A stretch of DNA of 64,000 bases from Sepioteuthis lessoniana (taxonomy: Eukaryota; Mollusca; Cephalopoda; Myopsida; Loliginidae), in the NCBI GenBank assembly GCA_963585895.1, contig OY757924.1, positions 57,670,940-57,734,939 of the forward strand, written 5' to 3'. This document shows positions 54,961 to 64,000 of this stretch, piece after piece; position 1 is the first letter of the stretch; every line of letters starts with the position of its first letter. The notes beneath the pieces are model-generated. The model worked only from the letters and a program-made list of their open reading frames with translations. It was not told where the DNA came from and did not search any database. The position numbers and the translations under genes were made by a program.

Positions 54961-55225
54961 TTGCAAAATTAGTATTTCTCAATAAGTAGACCAATATTTA
55001 AATACGAATTGTGAGGTTTCGAGGATTTTACTTTGAGAAATATTGCTATCAGCTAATATCATATATACAAAAAACAAATGAAAAAAAATGCTTTTTTCCT
55101 AAAATGAGGCATTTCTGTACAGCAGAAATGGTAGCTAACCAAGAAAAAGTAACGTCATTTTCAGATTCAATGCTTTAAAATTAGCTAAAAAAGATTTTTG
55201 GTGCCTTGACACAATTTCAAAATCT

Positions 55226-55599
55226 TTTTTTTATTGACTATAGCATTAGAGAGGAATTTTTAAAATGGTTGTAGTAGTAATGCCACGAACAATCTTACCT
55301 CGAAGAAACAGAAGGTGTGCTCTCTCTGCTACCGGCATGTGAAAACCAGAAGAAGAAAAGAACGCAAGAGGTGTGTCTTGCTTTATGGAGGAGAATGAGA
55401 TAAGCCTCCATGAAGTGTTGAGATTTGATGAAAATAAAAGACACTAAGTTTGAAGTGGAAAAGCACATTATTTTGCTGATGTCTGATTGGTGAACATCCA
55501 TCAGTTTATTTTGCGTGTTAAATAATTCAACTACCCCCCAATAGGTTGATTCCACTTTGACTAGACTTCCAAAACCTCAAACAATGGTACAACTGCATG
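55226..55599. other. Unassigned sequence downstream of frataxin
   Basis: An 86-codon minus frame (55295-55555) is not recognised. It lies beyond the frataxin poly(A) signal and is not part of the exon described below. Confidence 0.4.
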
Positions 55600-55790
55600 C
55601 AAATTATTTATATTAGATAGGAATACTTGATATCATATAACTTAGTAAAAACCTCTAATGAAACAAGTACACAAAAACTGCAAATATTAATGTACAATGA
55701 ATATAATTCCTAAACCTCTTGGCATAAAATAACCCTAGACAAGGTGACATGCTGTTAAAATCGATAATTATTGAATGATGATAAAAACTG
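55600..55790 (-). mobile_element. Repeat A2 fragment
   Basis: ATTAGATAGGAATACTTGAT and the A2 hairpin (TTGGCATAAAATAACCC, GGTGACATGCTGTTAAAAT) are present. Confidence 0.75.
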
Positions 55791-55915
55791 GTGTTTAATG
55801 TTCATTAGAATTTAACTAAAAAAGAAATATTTTATATTTATTCATTATTAAAGCATAAAACCTATTAGAGTTGAATAAAATGAAAAAAAGGAAAAAACAA
55901 AATAAAGATTAACAT

Positions 55916-55921
55916 TTTATT
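55916..55921 (-). terminator. FXN: Frataxin poly(A) signal AATAAA
   Basis: On the minus strand GTGAATAAAATG lies 46 bases past the frataxin stop codon. A second AATAAA-like motif occurs about 40 bases further (near 55873-55880). Confidence 0.75.
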
Positions 55922-55967
55922 CACTGTATTTTTTAAATATAAAACAGATTATGAGTCAGACCAAACA

Positions 55968-56106
55968 TCAACTATAAGCACAGTCTTCCATGGATATTTC
56001 TTCTTCAAAAATCATTGAAAATTCCTTTTTCAGAAGTAAGTGTAAACTGACGCCATCATGTTTGTAGATCCATCTTCCATTTTCAAAGTCATAACGCTTG
56101 GGACCA
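55968..56106 (-). CDS. FXN: Frataxin, last coding exon
   Basis: Frataxin is a mitochondrial matrix protein that binds iron and activates the NFS1-ISCU complex in iron-sulfur cluster assembly. The exon encodes 45 residues and a TGA stop. It opens GPKRYDFENGRWIYKHDG, then VSLHLLLKKEF and ends EDCAYS, aligning without gaps with the C-terminus of animal frataxins, whose hallmark is GPKRYD..(6)W.Y.HDGVSLH. The Trp of W-Y-x-HDG is kept. A 3' splice site (TTTTTTTTCCACAG) ends at 56107, and the exon starts with the last base of a split codon, so the intron is phase 2. The human last coding exon begins at about the same residue. The C-terminus stops shortly after AYS, lacking the extra residues of the human protein. 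Upstream exons are not found within 7.9 kb; the gene continues to the right. The frame is intact, with intron and UTR, which argues against a processed pseudogene. Confidence 0.93.
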
Positions 56107-56130
56107 CTGTGGAAAAAAAAGAAAGCAAAT
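56107..56130 (-). promoter_or_regulatory. FXN: 3' splice site of frataxin last intron
   Basis: On the minus strand, GCTTTCTTTTTTTTCCACAG precedes the exon: a strong polypyrimidine tract and AG acceptor. Confidence 0.88.
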
Positions 56131-56277
56131 ACATATTTGAGCTATTATATATTTTAAAAGTTATTTTTAAAGATTGAAAACAAATAAAAACTTAACATAA
56201 CATAACATAACTGACTTAAAAAAAATAAGGTAGCATCCTAATAGCTAGGAAAGTATTATCTCTAAATAATTATAGCC

Positions 56278-56697
56278 CATTCAGCTACAGCTGTAGAATA
56301 CACTGAATGCACATTTGCAGAGGGGGAAGATTCCCCCCACCCAATCAGTGTTCTGAATATGTCATTAAACCACCTGATGATGAGGCTCCAGTCCTGGAGA
56401 TTTGGAGAATATAAAGTACCACTTCATTGTCATTGCTCCCAGGTCTACTCTGACCCAGAGTGGTAGCAGTTGATAGGGTCCTATCTATGGGTCAAATAGA
56501 ACAGTTTGACATTTAATCTGTGTGAAAACAAATGACTTATGTTAAATTGACTAGCTAGAAGTAGAACTATTTGCCATTTAACTGTAAACAAGTAGCTGAT
56601 GTTTAATTGAACTGTTAATAATACTTAGAACCATTCAACTGTTGGACAAGCAAATAAGTTCGAACAACTTGTTTAAAAATAAACTATTTGCTCAGAA

Positions 56698-56758
<61 letters not shown>

Positions 56759-56790
56759 TTTACATATAAAAACAGGATGTGTGTATATAC
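56278..56790 (-). mobile_element. Repeat A with long TA tract
   Basis: Module 2 (CAGCTACAGCTGTAGAATAC, GATAGGGTCCTATC) and about three core units are followed by (TA)n at 56701-56757 and a degraded hairpin end (AAAAACAGGATG). It lies in the presumed frataxin intron. Confidence 0.82.
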
Positions 56791-57149
56791 ATATATATAA
56801 TGTAATAAGAAGAAAGCTTAAACCTGGTTAAATTGTCATTATAAATTTATTTCGGTGAAGAATATCATTATACTCTTCATCTTATCAGATGACTCCACAT
56901 GCTTAATTTGAGGTTGAAAAACAGCAAATATGGATTATAGTCTATATATATGTGTATGATAAAAAAAGAAAGAAAAAACCTATATAAATTTAAATTCTCA
57001 GGTGAAAGTAAAGGGGTCAAAACAATAAAGTGTTTAAAAAATTAAGAAACCAGATAAATGTGTTCCTGTAAATTAACCCATCCTAATTTGAACATATGCT
57101 AGATTTTTCATAGCAGGTGGAATTTTTTGACTAATGTAAGCTTATAAAG
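56791..57149. other. Unassigned intronic sequence
   Basis: AT-rich; nothing recognised. Confidence 0.4.
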
Positions 57150-58137
57150 TAAACTATTATCTTCATATTTTTTTTCTGTTTACTCCTTTTATAAGTGTTA
57201 AATCCCTCCGTTAATGGAGCCATCATCCTCCTACTAAGAAAAACAACCTTTCGGCATCCACCAGGTGCCTTTAATTAACACAAAATGATCAAAGGGAGTT
57301 AACTACTCCAGAAATTCATAAACCCTAATCGTGAATTAATATCTTAAGTTCCGAGAATCTTTTTCACTATATAAATCCCCTTGTCAAACAATACTAGTAA
57401 TTACTGAAATAAATGTTACTATTTCCAATAAAATCATCCAAAATCAATATCCTTGTTTTTATCTAGAATAAGAGCCTCGGTGGCCCCCAATCAGAATAAT
57501 ATAAATTTACCTTTATGTCTACATTTAAACACACAGTTGTTATGTTCACTAAGGAGTAGTCTGCGATCCTTAAAATTAATTATACTAATTTTTTTCATCG
57601 ATACACAAGTTACATCTGCCATTGAAGAAGACTGCCTAACTATTTTTCACTTTACTTGAGGTGTTAGCCTCTGATCCTTAAGGTTCCAAAAATATTTAGA
57701 TAGAGCAGTTTGATTTCTAAGTTGCAAATTGGAGAAAGAATGCCTCTGGTTATACAGTCCTTGTTTCCAATTTTCAGTGGATATACCTTTTTAAACCCTC
57801 TCCCCATCATCATTATGTTTCATAGGAGAAACGCACGCTTGGTATACAACGTTCTTTAAGTTGCATCATCTGCTCAAGGGGGCGAACCTCTTTTCTTCTA
57901 CAGTTACAGGATACCTCATCTGGTCCCCCACTATTCCTATTTAATTTATCTAGTAACCTCCTGTTGTTGTTAAAGATACTATACAAATTGTTTGTACAAG
58001 AGTAACTAATTTTTACGGTGTTCCTATCAAAAATTTTCCTTAATGGGTTGTCCCTATTAAAGTGTCTATCCAGGAGGTTTAGAAAGTATTTACCTATGTT
58101 AATATTGGTAAGGTTACAGAATGGTGGGTTAAACCAA
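57150..58137 (-). pseudogene. Penelope-like element with GIY-YIG domain, 3' part
   Basis: The minus strand from 58137 reads FNPPFCNLTNINIGKYFLNL, DRHFNRDNPLRKIFDRNTVK, ISYSCTNNLYSIFNNNRRLL, then CNCRRKEVRPLEQ, the linker region after the reverse transcriptase of Penelope-like retroelements. The GIY-YIG nuclease follows as GISTENWKQGLYNQRHSF and LSKYFWNLKDQRLTP, and then a C-terminal block VTCVSMKKISIINFKDRRLL, EHNNCVFKCRHKGKF. Several stops and frameshifts separate these blocks. The reverse transcriptase core is absent. These elements insert by target-primed reverse transcription. It sits in the frataxin intron. Confidence 0.88.
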
Positions 58138-58194
58138 ATTACTCTTCTATTTCTATTTTGTCTTTGTCTATTTGAGTGATTATTATTGGTGTGT

Positions 58195-58775
58195 AGTTGT
58201 TGCTGTCAAGCTTTTTCTCCAGCCGTTTAGTTAGCATCCATATAGCAGTATCGACACGATCGCTGTTTAGAAGAAACAGTTTAATTTTATCAGTCAGGTC
58301 TGACTTCCATATGACCAATAGCCTATTGATAGCTGTCCATGCCTTTGTTAGTTGTGTATCGATGTCTGTGTCTGTCTCGGTCGATGAGACACTGCTTCCT
58401 GGGTAGGTTAACTTGTCTACTACACAAGAATCCGGCGAGCAATATTGAACAGGTCCTGGAGGCAACACCCAACAAAGCAGTAGCTGTATGGTCACCTACC
58501 ACCCATCACAAAAACTATCAACATTAGACGAACTAGACATGCGGGACACTGCTGGAGAAGTAGGGATGAGCTCATAAGTGATGTACTCCTATGGACCCCT
58601 TCACATGGCCGACTAAAAGAAGGGCAACCAGCTCGAGCATACATACAGCAGCTCTGTGAGGATATTGGGTGCAGTCCTGAGGACCTGCCGGATGCAATGA
58701 ACGATAAGGAGAGGTGGCGAGAAAGAATCAAGGATATCCGTGCTGATGGCACAAGATGAAGATGATGATTGTTGG
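58195..58775 (+). pseudogene. RTE copy with 5' inversion (twin priming)
   Basis: The segment 58195-58430 encodes, on the minus strand, VVDKLTYPGSSVSSTETDTD, TKAWTAINRLLVIWKSDLTD and LTKRLEKKLDSNNYT. From 58431 the plus strand continues with the very next part, an NIEQVLEATPN (frame-shifted ILNRSWRQHPT) block, TKTINIRRTRHAGH and GCSPEDLPDAMNDKERWRER. The inverted 5' part and the 3' part meet at consecutive positions of the protein. The tail is (GAT)n near 58757-58770. Confidence 0.88.
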
Positions 58776-58800
58776 TGTCACCTAGTATGACTAGTGTATG

Positions 58801-59000
58801 NNNNNNNNNNNNNNNNNNNNNNNNNNNNNNNNNNNNNNNNNNNNNNNNNNNNNNNNNNNNNNNNNNNNNNNNNNNNNNNNNNNNNNNNNNNNNNNNNNNN
58901 NNNNNNNNNNNNNNNNNNNNNNNNNNNNNNNNNNNNNNNNNNNNNNNNNNNNNNNNNNNNNNNNNNNNNNNNNNNNNNNNNNNNNNNNNNNNNNNNNNNN
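58801..59000. other. Assembly gap (200 N)
   Basis: Exactly 200 undefined bases. The gap borders a GAAA-rich array, so the missing sequence is probably repeat. Confidence 0.99.
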
Positions 59001-59290
59001 GAAAGAAAGAAAGAACTTACAAGTGAAGAAAAATAACAAAACAGAACGGAATATTGAAAAAGAAAGAAAGAAAGAAAGTGAAGACAAATAATTAAACAGA
59101 ATGGAACAGTGAAAAAGAAAGAAAGAAAGAAAGAAAGAAAGAAAAAAAGAACTTAAAAGTGAAAAAACAAAACAAAACAAAATAAAACCGAATGCAACAT
59201 TGAAAAAGAAAGAAAGAAAGAAAGAAAAAAGAACTTAAAAACGAAGAAAAATTACATAACTGAATGGAACATTGAAAAAGGAAGAAAGAA
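59001..59290. repeat. GAAA-rich array in frataxin intron
   Basis: About four units of 60-80 bp, each an expanded (GAAA)n followed by GAACTTAMAAGTGAAGAAAA and CAGAATGGAACATTGAAAAA. The purine strand is the plus strand, opposite to frataxin's coding strand. Confidence 0.9.
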
Positions 59291-59504
59291 AATAAATGTT
59301 ATCAAAGTTAACAACGAAGATGGACAGCAAAGTTCATATGACGACGTTATGTCTGCTGTTAATGACTTTTCTGACCAAGCACTGTAACATTCACGGAGAA
59401 GTGTATTGACTGCAAGGGGAAAAATATTGAAAAATAACCTCATTTGGTCACATTCCATGAGAGTATCTTGGTCAGTCTATAAACTTTCTAGTCGAGCCTC
59501 GTAC

Positions 59505-59548
<44 letters not shown>

Positions 59549-59640
59549 TCCGAAGTATGCGTTATTTGCGTGTGTATATTTTCTGGCATGAGTATACAGG
59601 TGGGCCAGGTAATTTAGATCAAGTTTCAATATGATGAAAC
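59291..59640. other. Unassigned, with (GT)n
   Basis: (GT)n lies at 59506-59547. No gene. Confidence 0.5.
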
Positions 59641-60381
59641 AATGGTATTAGATTGAAAAATATAATAAAAGAAAATTAGAAAAAGGTTTTTCAATAAAAC
59701 CATCTCGGTTTCGATGAAGACTCAGCTTTGATATAGCCGCGGTTTTGATACAGTTTTGGAAGGTTCTGCATTCGCAAATCACGTGATTCTCTTCCATGTT
59801 GGATAGCACATCTATGATATCTCCCAGAAACGAATACCTTGTATGGTTAAGCCGTTGCTTGGTCACCCTACCAAAATCTGACCTCTCAGAATGTTTATTT
59901 TTTATCCGGGCTACGGATAACAAATCCTCATCTGGGGTCTTTAACTTTTTCCTATCTTGAATATTAAGGACCTGGTTACTTTCATGAAGCTGGCTATCTC
60001 TGAATCACCTTGAGGGTACACAGAACCTCGAGTATAGGATGCCTTTTCCTTTCTCGTGTCAGCTTACAATCTGACATGTTAATGGTCTTGATAAAACTGA
60101 AAGCTTAATCAGTATGTTAAACTTTGGCACATGCCATGTTACATTACTTAAGGTCATCTTCCATTTATAACCAGCTAAAGGCTTGTGTTCGAATATCTTA
60201 AACACCCTTTATATTTAAGTGTTTATCAATATATAAGCAAGTATATACATTAGATGTGTATATATATAAAAAGAGGGATTATATAGTATATAAGTTTTAA
60301 TCCTAAAACTAGGATAGTATTGACCTCGTTCCAAAACAACGACATACAGTCATCATCAACGGTATAATACTTCGATATAAC
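59641..60381. other. Unassigned, with a 91-codon frame
   Basis: The minus frame 59648-59923 (starts MLSVARIKNKHSERSD, contains NHVICECRTFQNC) has ordinary amino-acid composition but I do not recognise it. It could be a mobile-element fragment. No splice sites were judged. Confidence 0.3.
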
Positions 60382-60636
60382 GATGGTCTAATGAGTAGAG
60401 TGTTCGCCAATGGTCCGGAAGACCGGTGTTCAATCCCAGGTCGAGTCATACCAAAGATTCAAAATAATGGTACTTGATGCCACCTTGCTTAACACTCAAC
60501 ATTATAAGGTAAAGATCAAGAGTAAAGTGGAACAATCTAGAGAGAGAAGTAGCACCCTTCCTTTCACCTTGGTGTTGTAGCTATTGACAAGGGAGCCTTC
60601 GGGTCACCCTCGACTAAGGTCGCCAACTTGACTTTA
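60382..60636 (+). mobile_element. SINE-2 copy
   Basis: GTCTAATGAGTAGAGTGTTC, GTGTTCAATCCCAGGTCGAG, TTGCTTAACACTCAACATTA and GAGCCTTCGGGTCACCCTCG follow the family order. Confidence 0.88.
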
Positions 60637-60747
60637 TATACCCCTTGATACTTGAACGCCTACAAACATACACGAAGTTTTCAGAGATAAATAAAAGAAA
60701 ATAACAAGAACGTTGTTTGTGTAACATTGTAAGCAAATGGTACTGGG

Positions 60748-61233
60748 GTGCAAATTGATGTTATAAAAAAGCCTGCAGTCGGAAGTGAGACAAGTTTTCA
60801 AAGTTCAGTATATCGTCTGATAGGTTGGGTGTTACAAGATATGCTTGATCTAACATCCAGGCAGTATCTTGCCGAAGTTATCAGCGATCGACCGGAAGCT
60901 GGCTGGCCAGACGATGTCACCCTCGGTGGGAGTTTGCTGTTCTGTGAATCTTTGTATAAGACGATAAATTTCTCGATTTGCGTTCTTTTAGTGGCAGAGG
61001 ACACAAGCGTTCACGCGAATAGAGAACAAGTAACAATTCAAAGATACGGGAAGAGCCGGTGTCTATCAGAACCAGAAAGCACGATGTGTCTACCAGAACC
61101 AGGAAGCAAGACGTGTCCGTTATTCATTGACACCAACTTCCACGGCCTTAGTGACTTAACGGATAGAATAAAACAACAGAAGTACAACCATTTGAAGCGA
61201 GTTGTTTTTGTATTTTTCTTTCCCCACGTCTGA
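60748..61233 (+). CDS. Unrecognised 161-codon open frame
   Basis: This is the longest frame in the window that is not in an obvious repeat. It starts at a non-ATG codon; the first ATG is at codon 32 (60841). It is mixed in composition, with CLSEPESTMCLPEPGSKTCP encoded by a duplicated 27-bp unit (61060-61113) and a hydrophobic stretch FSICVLLV. It ends in a Phe-rich tail over a T-run. I recognise no domain. It lies antisense in the presumed frataxin intron. It may be an exon, an old mobile-element piece or chance. Confidence 0.25.
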   Translation: MQIDVIKKPAVGSETSFQSSVYRLIGWVLQDMLDLTSRQYLAEVISDRPEAGWPDDVTLGGSLLFCESLYKTINFSICVLLVAEDTSVHANREQVTIQRYGKSRCLSEPESTMCLPEPGSKTCPLFIDTNFHGLSDLTDRIKQQKYNHLKRVVFVFFFPHV

Positions 61234-61309
61234 CGATTAGTCATCACCGACATATCAGTCATTGGTGACAACGATACAACAGACTTACATATTTAAAAAT
61301 GAACAAGAT

Positions 61310-61350
61310 ATATATATATATATGTGTGTATGTGTGTGTGTGTGTGTGTA
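61310..61350. repeat. (TA)n(TG)n microsatellite
   Basis: A TA tract is followed by about 13 TG units. Confidence 0.95.
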
Positions 61351-61530
61351 TTATTCCGTCCAGTTAAACCGGATTCGGGAATAATTCCGCCGGGACAAAA
61401 AATCATTCAACTATGAACATTTAAATTTTCCTGGTAAAGAGCTCAATGTAACTGACATAACAGAGCAATACACATAACAGGATGGAAATAAATGTATAAT
61501 CCTAATGTGATCGGTTTTTGTTTTTCTTAA

Positions 61531-61535
<5 letters not shown>
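61351..61535 (+). repeat. Repeat G, copy 1
   Basis: GAACATTTAAATTTTCCTGG and GAGCTCAATGTAACTGACAT are followed by ACACATAACAGGATGGAAAT. It matches 63670-63871, but the last 65 bp are inverted there. Confidence 0.8.

Positions 61536-61584
<49 letters not shown>
61532..61584. repeat. (AT)n microsatellite
   Basis: About 26 AT units. Confidence 0.97.
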
Positions 61585-61588
<4 letters not shown>

Positions 61589-61976
61589 AAGAAGCAGACG
61601 ATATCCCACACAAACTATTACGGAAAGAGACAAGAAAGATTATATAGCGCTTCTGGCTAATACAACTACCCCAAGCAGAATCCCTGCTGAATCGTCTGGA
61701 ACAGGTAGCGGGTGGTATTGGTCTCCATGGTAATCCAGACAAAACGGAGAATATGTGTATTTAATCAAAAAGTAGACATCCCCACTCTAAATGGTGGTTC
61801 TCATCATCGTCGACGTTCGCCGATGGGATCCTTCACACGGATGAGCAAGTGTTGACCGACCAGCCAGAACTTATCCACAAGAGCTCTGGGCGGACATAGG
61901 ATGTAGTCTTGAAGATCTGCCGGAAGTGATGGAAGATAGAGACGAATGAAGAGAGAAAGAGAGAGAGAGAGAGAAA

Positions 61977-62008
<32 letters not shown>

Positions 62009-62040
62009 ATCAGGGAAATCCGTTATTGCATTGCGACATG
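61585..62040 (+). pseudogene. Degraded RTE reverse transcriptase fragment
   Basis: The plus strand starts with RRYPTQTITERDKKDYIALL, where other copies keep a YADD catalytic box before IALL; here it reads KKDY. Frame-shifted remnants of the region up to the C-terminal domain follow: RWDPSH-like, DRPARTYPQ-like and CSLEDLPEVMEDRDE near 61860-61950, then a (GA)n expansion at 61952-62008 and REIRY. The segment between is largely deleted. Confidence 0.75.
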
Positions 62041-62240
62041 TTAGTTTTCACTTTTTTTTAAGTCACGAGACTTGTCCGTACTTGACAATCGGAGAGTATG
62101 TATTTATTCAGTGGAACCTAAAAAAATCTGACCTGTTAAATACTAGTTCACCTGAAAAATGACAACCATGAAACTTTGAGTTATGAGTTTGACTTATATT
62201 ATTTTATTATAAACTAATCTTAAACTTCTGCATTCGCAAA
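62041..62240. other. Low-copy repeat segment
   Basis: GTTCACCTGAAAAATGACAACC-GTGAAACTTTGAG type sequence (62145-62215) resembles 63465-63525. Confidence 0.5.
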
Positions 62241-62247
62241 TCACACA

Positions 62248-62329
<82 letters not shown>

Positions 62330-62330
62330 C
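62241..62330. repeat. (CA)n(TA)n(TG)n compound microsatellite
   Basis: CA, TA and TG runs occur in sequence. Confidence 0.96.
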
Positions 62331-62461
62331 AAGATTAACATAATTTTTACCATAAACCAATTCCAAACAATGCAGAGTTTACATTTATGAAAAAAAAGAT
62401 TTCAGAAAAAAAATGTACCTTTTCTTGAAAAAATTCCTTGATTCATTGAATATCTCCTCCC

Positions 62462-62975
62462 CCACATCAGCCTTGTCTGCTTGGGCTGTAGAATACACCG
62501 ACTTACTCTCTGCATAAGGATAAGACCTCCTAACGAGTGTCCTGGATATGATATAAAACAATCTGAAGGCAGAGACTCCAGTAATGCTGGAGCTTTGGGG
62601 AAAGCGAAGTACCCCTTTATTGCCATCGCTCCCTAGTAGAGCCTGATAGGGTCCTATCTATGGGTCAAATAAAAGTGTTTGACGTTCAAACTGTGTATAA
62701 ACAAATTATTTATGCAAAATTGAATTGTTAGAAGTGAAACTGTTTGATCATTTAACTACGTGTAAGCAAATCACTGACGTTTAATTGAATTGTTAGTGAT
62801 ACATAGCAATACTTAGAACCATTTAACTGTGTGCTAAAGAATGGGCTTAGGCTCGTTTAAAAATGTTATCAACAAAATGTGTTTACTAATCATACATATC
62901 TAAAATATATGTATAAAGAGGATTTGGCATTAGATAACCTCCAGTGGTTGATATGCCATAAAACCAAACCAAATC
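62462..62975 (-). mobile_element. Repeat A, complete copy
   Basis: Module 2 (GCTTGGGCTGTAGAATACAC, CCAGTAATGCTGGAGCTTTG, GATAGGGTCCTATCTATGGG), about three core units, and the hairpin (TTGGCATTAGATAACC, GGTTGATATGCCATAAAACC) are all present. Confidence 0.9.
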
Positions 62976-62985
62976 AAAACGAAAA

Positions 62986-63018
62986 CACACACACACACAC
63001 ACATACACACTCACACAC
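62986..63018. repeat. (CA)n microsatellite
   Basis: About 15 CA units, directly after repeat A. Confidence 0.95.
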
Positions 63019-63405
<387 letters not shown>

Positions 63406-63527
63406 ATAAGATAAGTATAATCGATATACGTTCAGTTGAAAAACGCCAGATGTGCTGAGTACTAACTCACCTAACAATCGACGGCGTGAAACTCTAAGTC
63501 GTGAATTTCTCTTTTATCATCTTATCC

Positions 63528-63668
<141 letters not shown>

Positions 63669-63669
63669 G

Positions 63670-63871
63670 TATTATTAGGCCCAGAGTTGGGAGTAATTCC
63701 ATCAGAACAAAAAAAAAAAAAAAAAAAAAAAAACATTCAACAGTGAACATTTAAATTTTCCTGGTAGAGAGCTCGATGTAACTGACATTACAGAGCAATA
63801 ATTTCTTTAAGAAAAAACAAAACCGGTCACATTAGGGTTATAGATTTATTTCCATCTTGTTATGTGTTTTT
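63670..63871 (+). repeat. Repeat G, copy 2, part inverted
   Basis: GAACATTTAAATTTTCCTGG and GAGCTCGATGTAACTGACAT match copy 1. After CAGAGCAATA the next 70 bp are the reverse complement of copy 1. A 27-A run lies at about 63707-63733. Confidence 0.8.
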
Positions 63872-64000
63872 GATAAAATTAAAAAACACAAAAAAGATTA
63901 ACAGGATTTCTTCAGATCTTATGGATAAAATAATTCAGAATAGACACAAGAAAGAAGGGTGGGAGGTGATAGAAGAGGGGTGAAAAGTTTTCTCCTCGTT

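Larger units (their letters stand above)
52941..55225. mobile_element. Decayed DNA transposon with long inverted repeats
   Basis: Arms of roughly 100 bp at 52965-53060 and 55110-55215 are inverted: TTTTTTAGCTAATTTGATGG, AAAAATGACC, CATGGTTAGCTACCATTTTT against the reverse of the right arm. The left end reads CACTGGTCAACATAATTTTT. It surrounds transposase-like remains near 54600-54960 and a later RTE insertion. Confidence 0.65.

Noticed and set aside
55295..55555. Further frataxin coding sequence
   Set aside because: It lies downstream of the stop and poly(A) signal and bears no resemblance to frataxin.
58769..59180. Frames made mostly of X
   Set aside because: They span the 200-N assembly gap.

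Overview
The window is animal nuclear DNA: AT-rich, full of microsatellites and interspersed repeats, with introns and Pol II signals and no prokaryotic gene organisation. Several families of tRNA-derived SINEs, mariner and RTE-type elements, and a central SINE domain shared by two families with different 3' ends suggest a mollusc. A coleoid cephalopod (squid or cuttlefish) is my best guess, made by inference and not proven by any single sequence.

The one host gene I can support is the last coding exon of frataxin (FXN) on the minus strand, 55968-56106, with a clear 3' splice site upstream and an AATAAA signal downstream. Everything from 56107 to the right edge would then be intron or upstream gene sequence. 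It holds a Penelope-like element with a GIY-YIG nuclease domain, a twin-primed RTE copy, a 200-base assembly gap, a GAAA-rich array, SINEs and long microsatellites. I did not recognise the earlier frataxin exons, so they probably lie beyond the window.

The rest is layered transposable elements. The most abundant is an unnamed composite repeat, called A here. It has a 45-60 bp hairpin end module, then a tandem core of one of two unrelated types (about 65 bp or about 53 bp units), then a conserved module of about 230 bp (module 2). A variant hairpin marks a sister family (A2), and the hairpin is also the 3' tail of a tRNA-derived SINE (SINE-4). One minus-strand A copy, 13845-18800, carries a stack of nested insertions that can be ordered from target-site duplications: an LTR-like element H (14576-16097) containing element D; an LTR-like element F; a second, inverted H (17428-18750) containing solo LTR J.

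Other elements: three mariners of one family (a 1.24 kb copy with a dead transposase, a 0.93 kb deleted copy, a 158 bp miniature); a second TA-target family at 21117-21319 and 27846-28403; a CAGGGT-ended miniature at 34581-35013; a Tc1-like transposase relic at 50868-51230; a decayed DNA transposon with long inverted repeats at 52941-55225, holding an RTE copy that itself holds a SINE. Four SINE families are scattered throughout, several with exact target-site duplications, plus minisatellites including a CAA/CAC array (35930-36950) open on both strands. Almost all open reading frames over 60 codons outside these relics are fortuitous.
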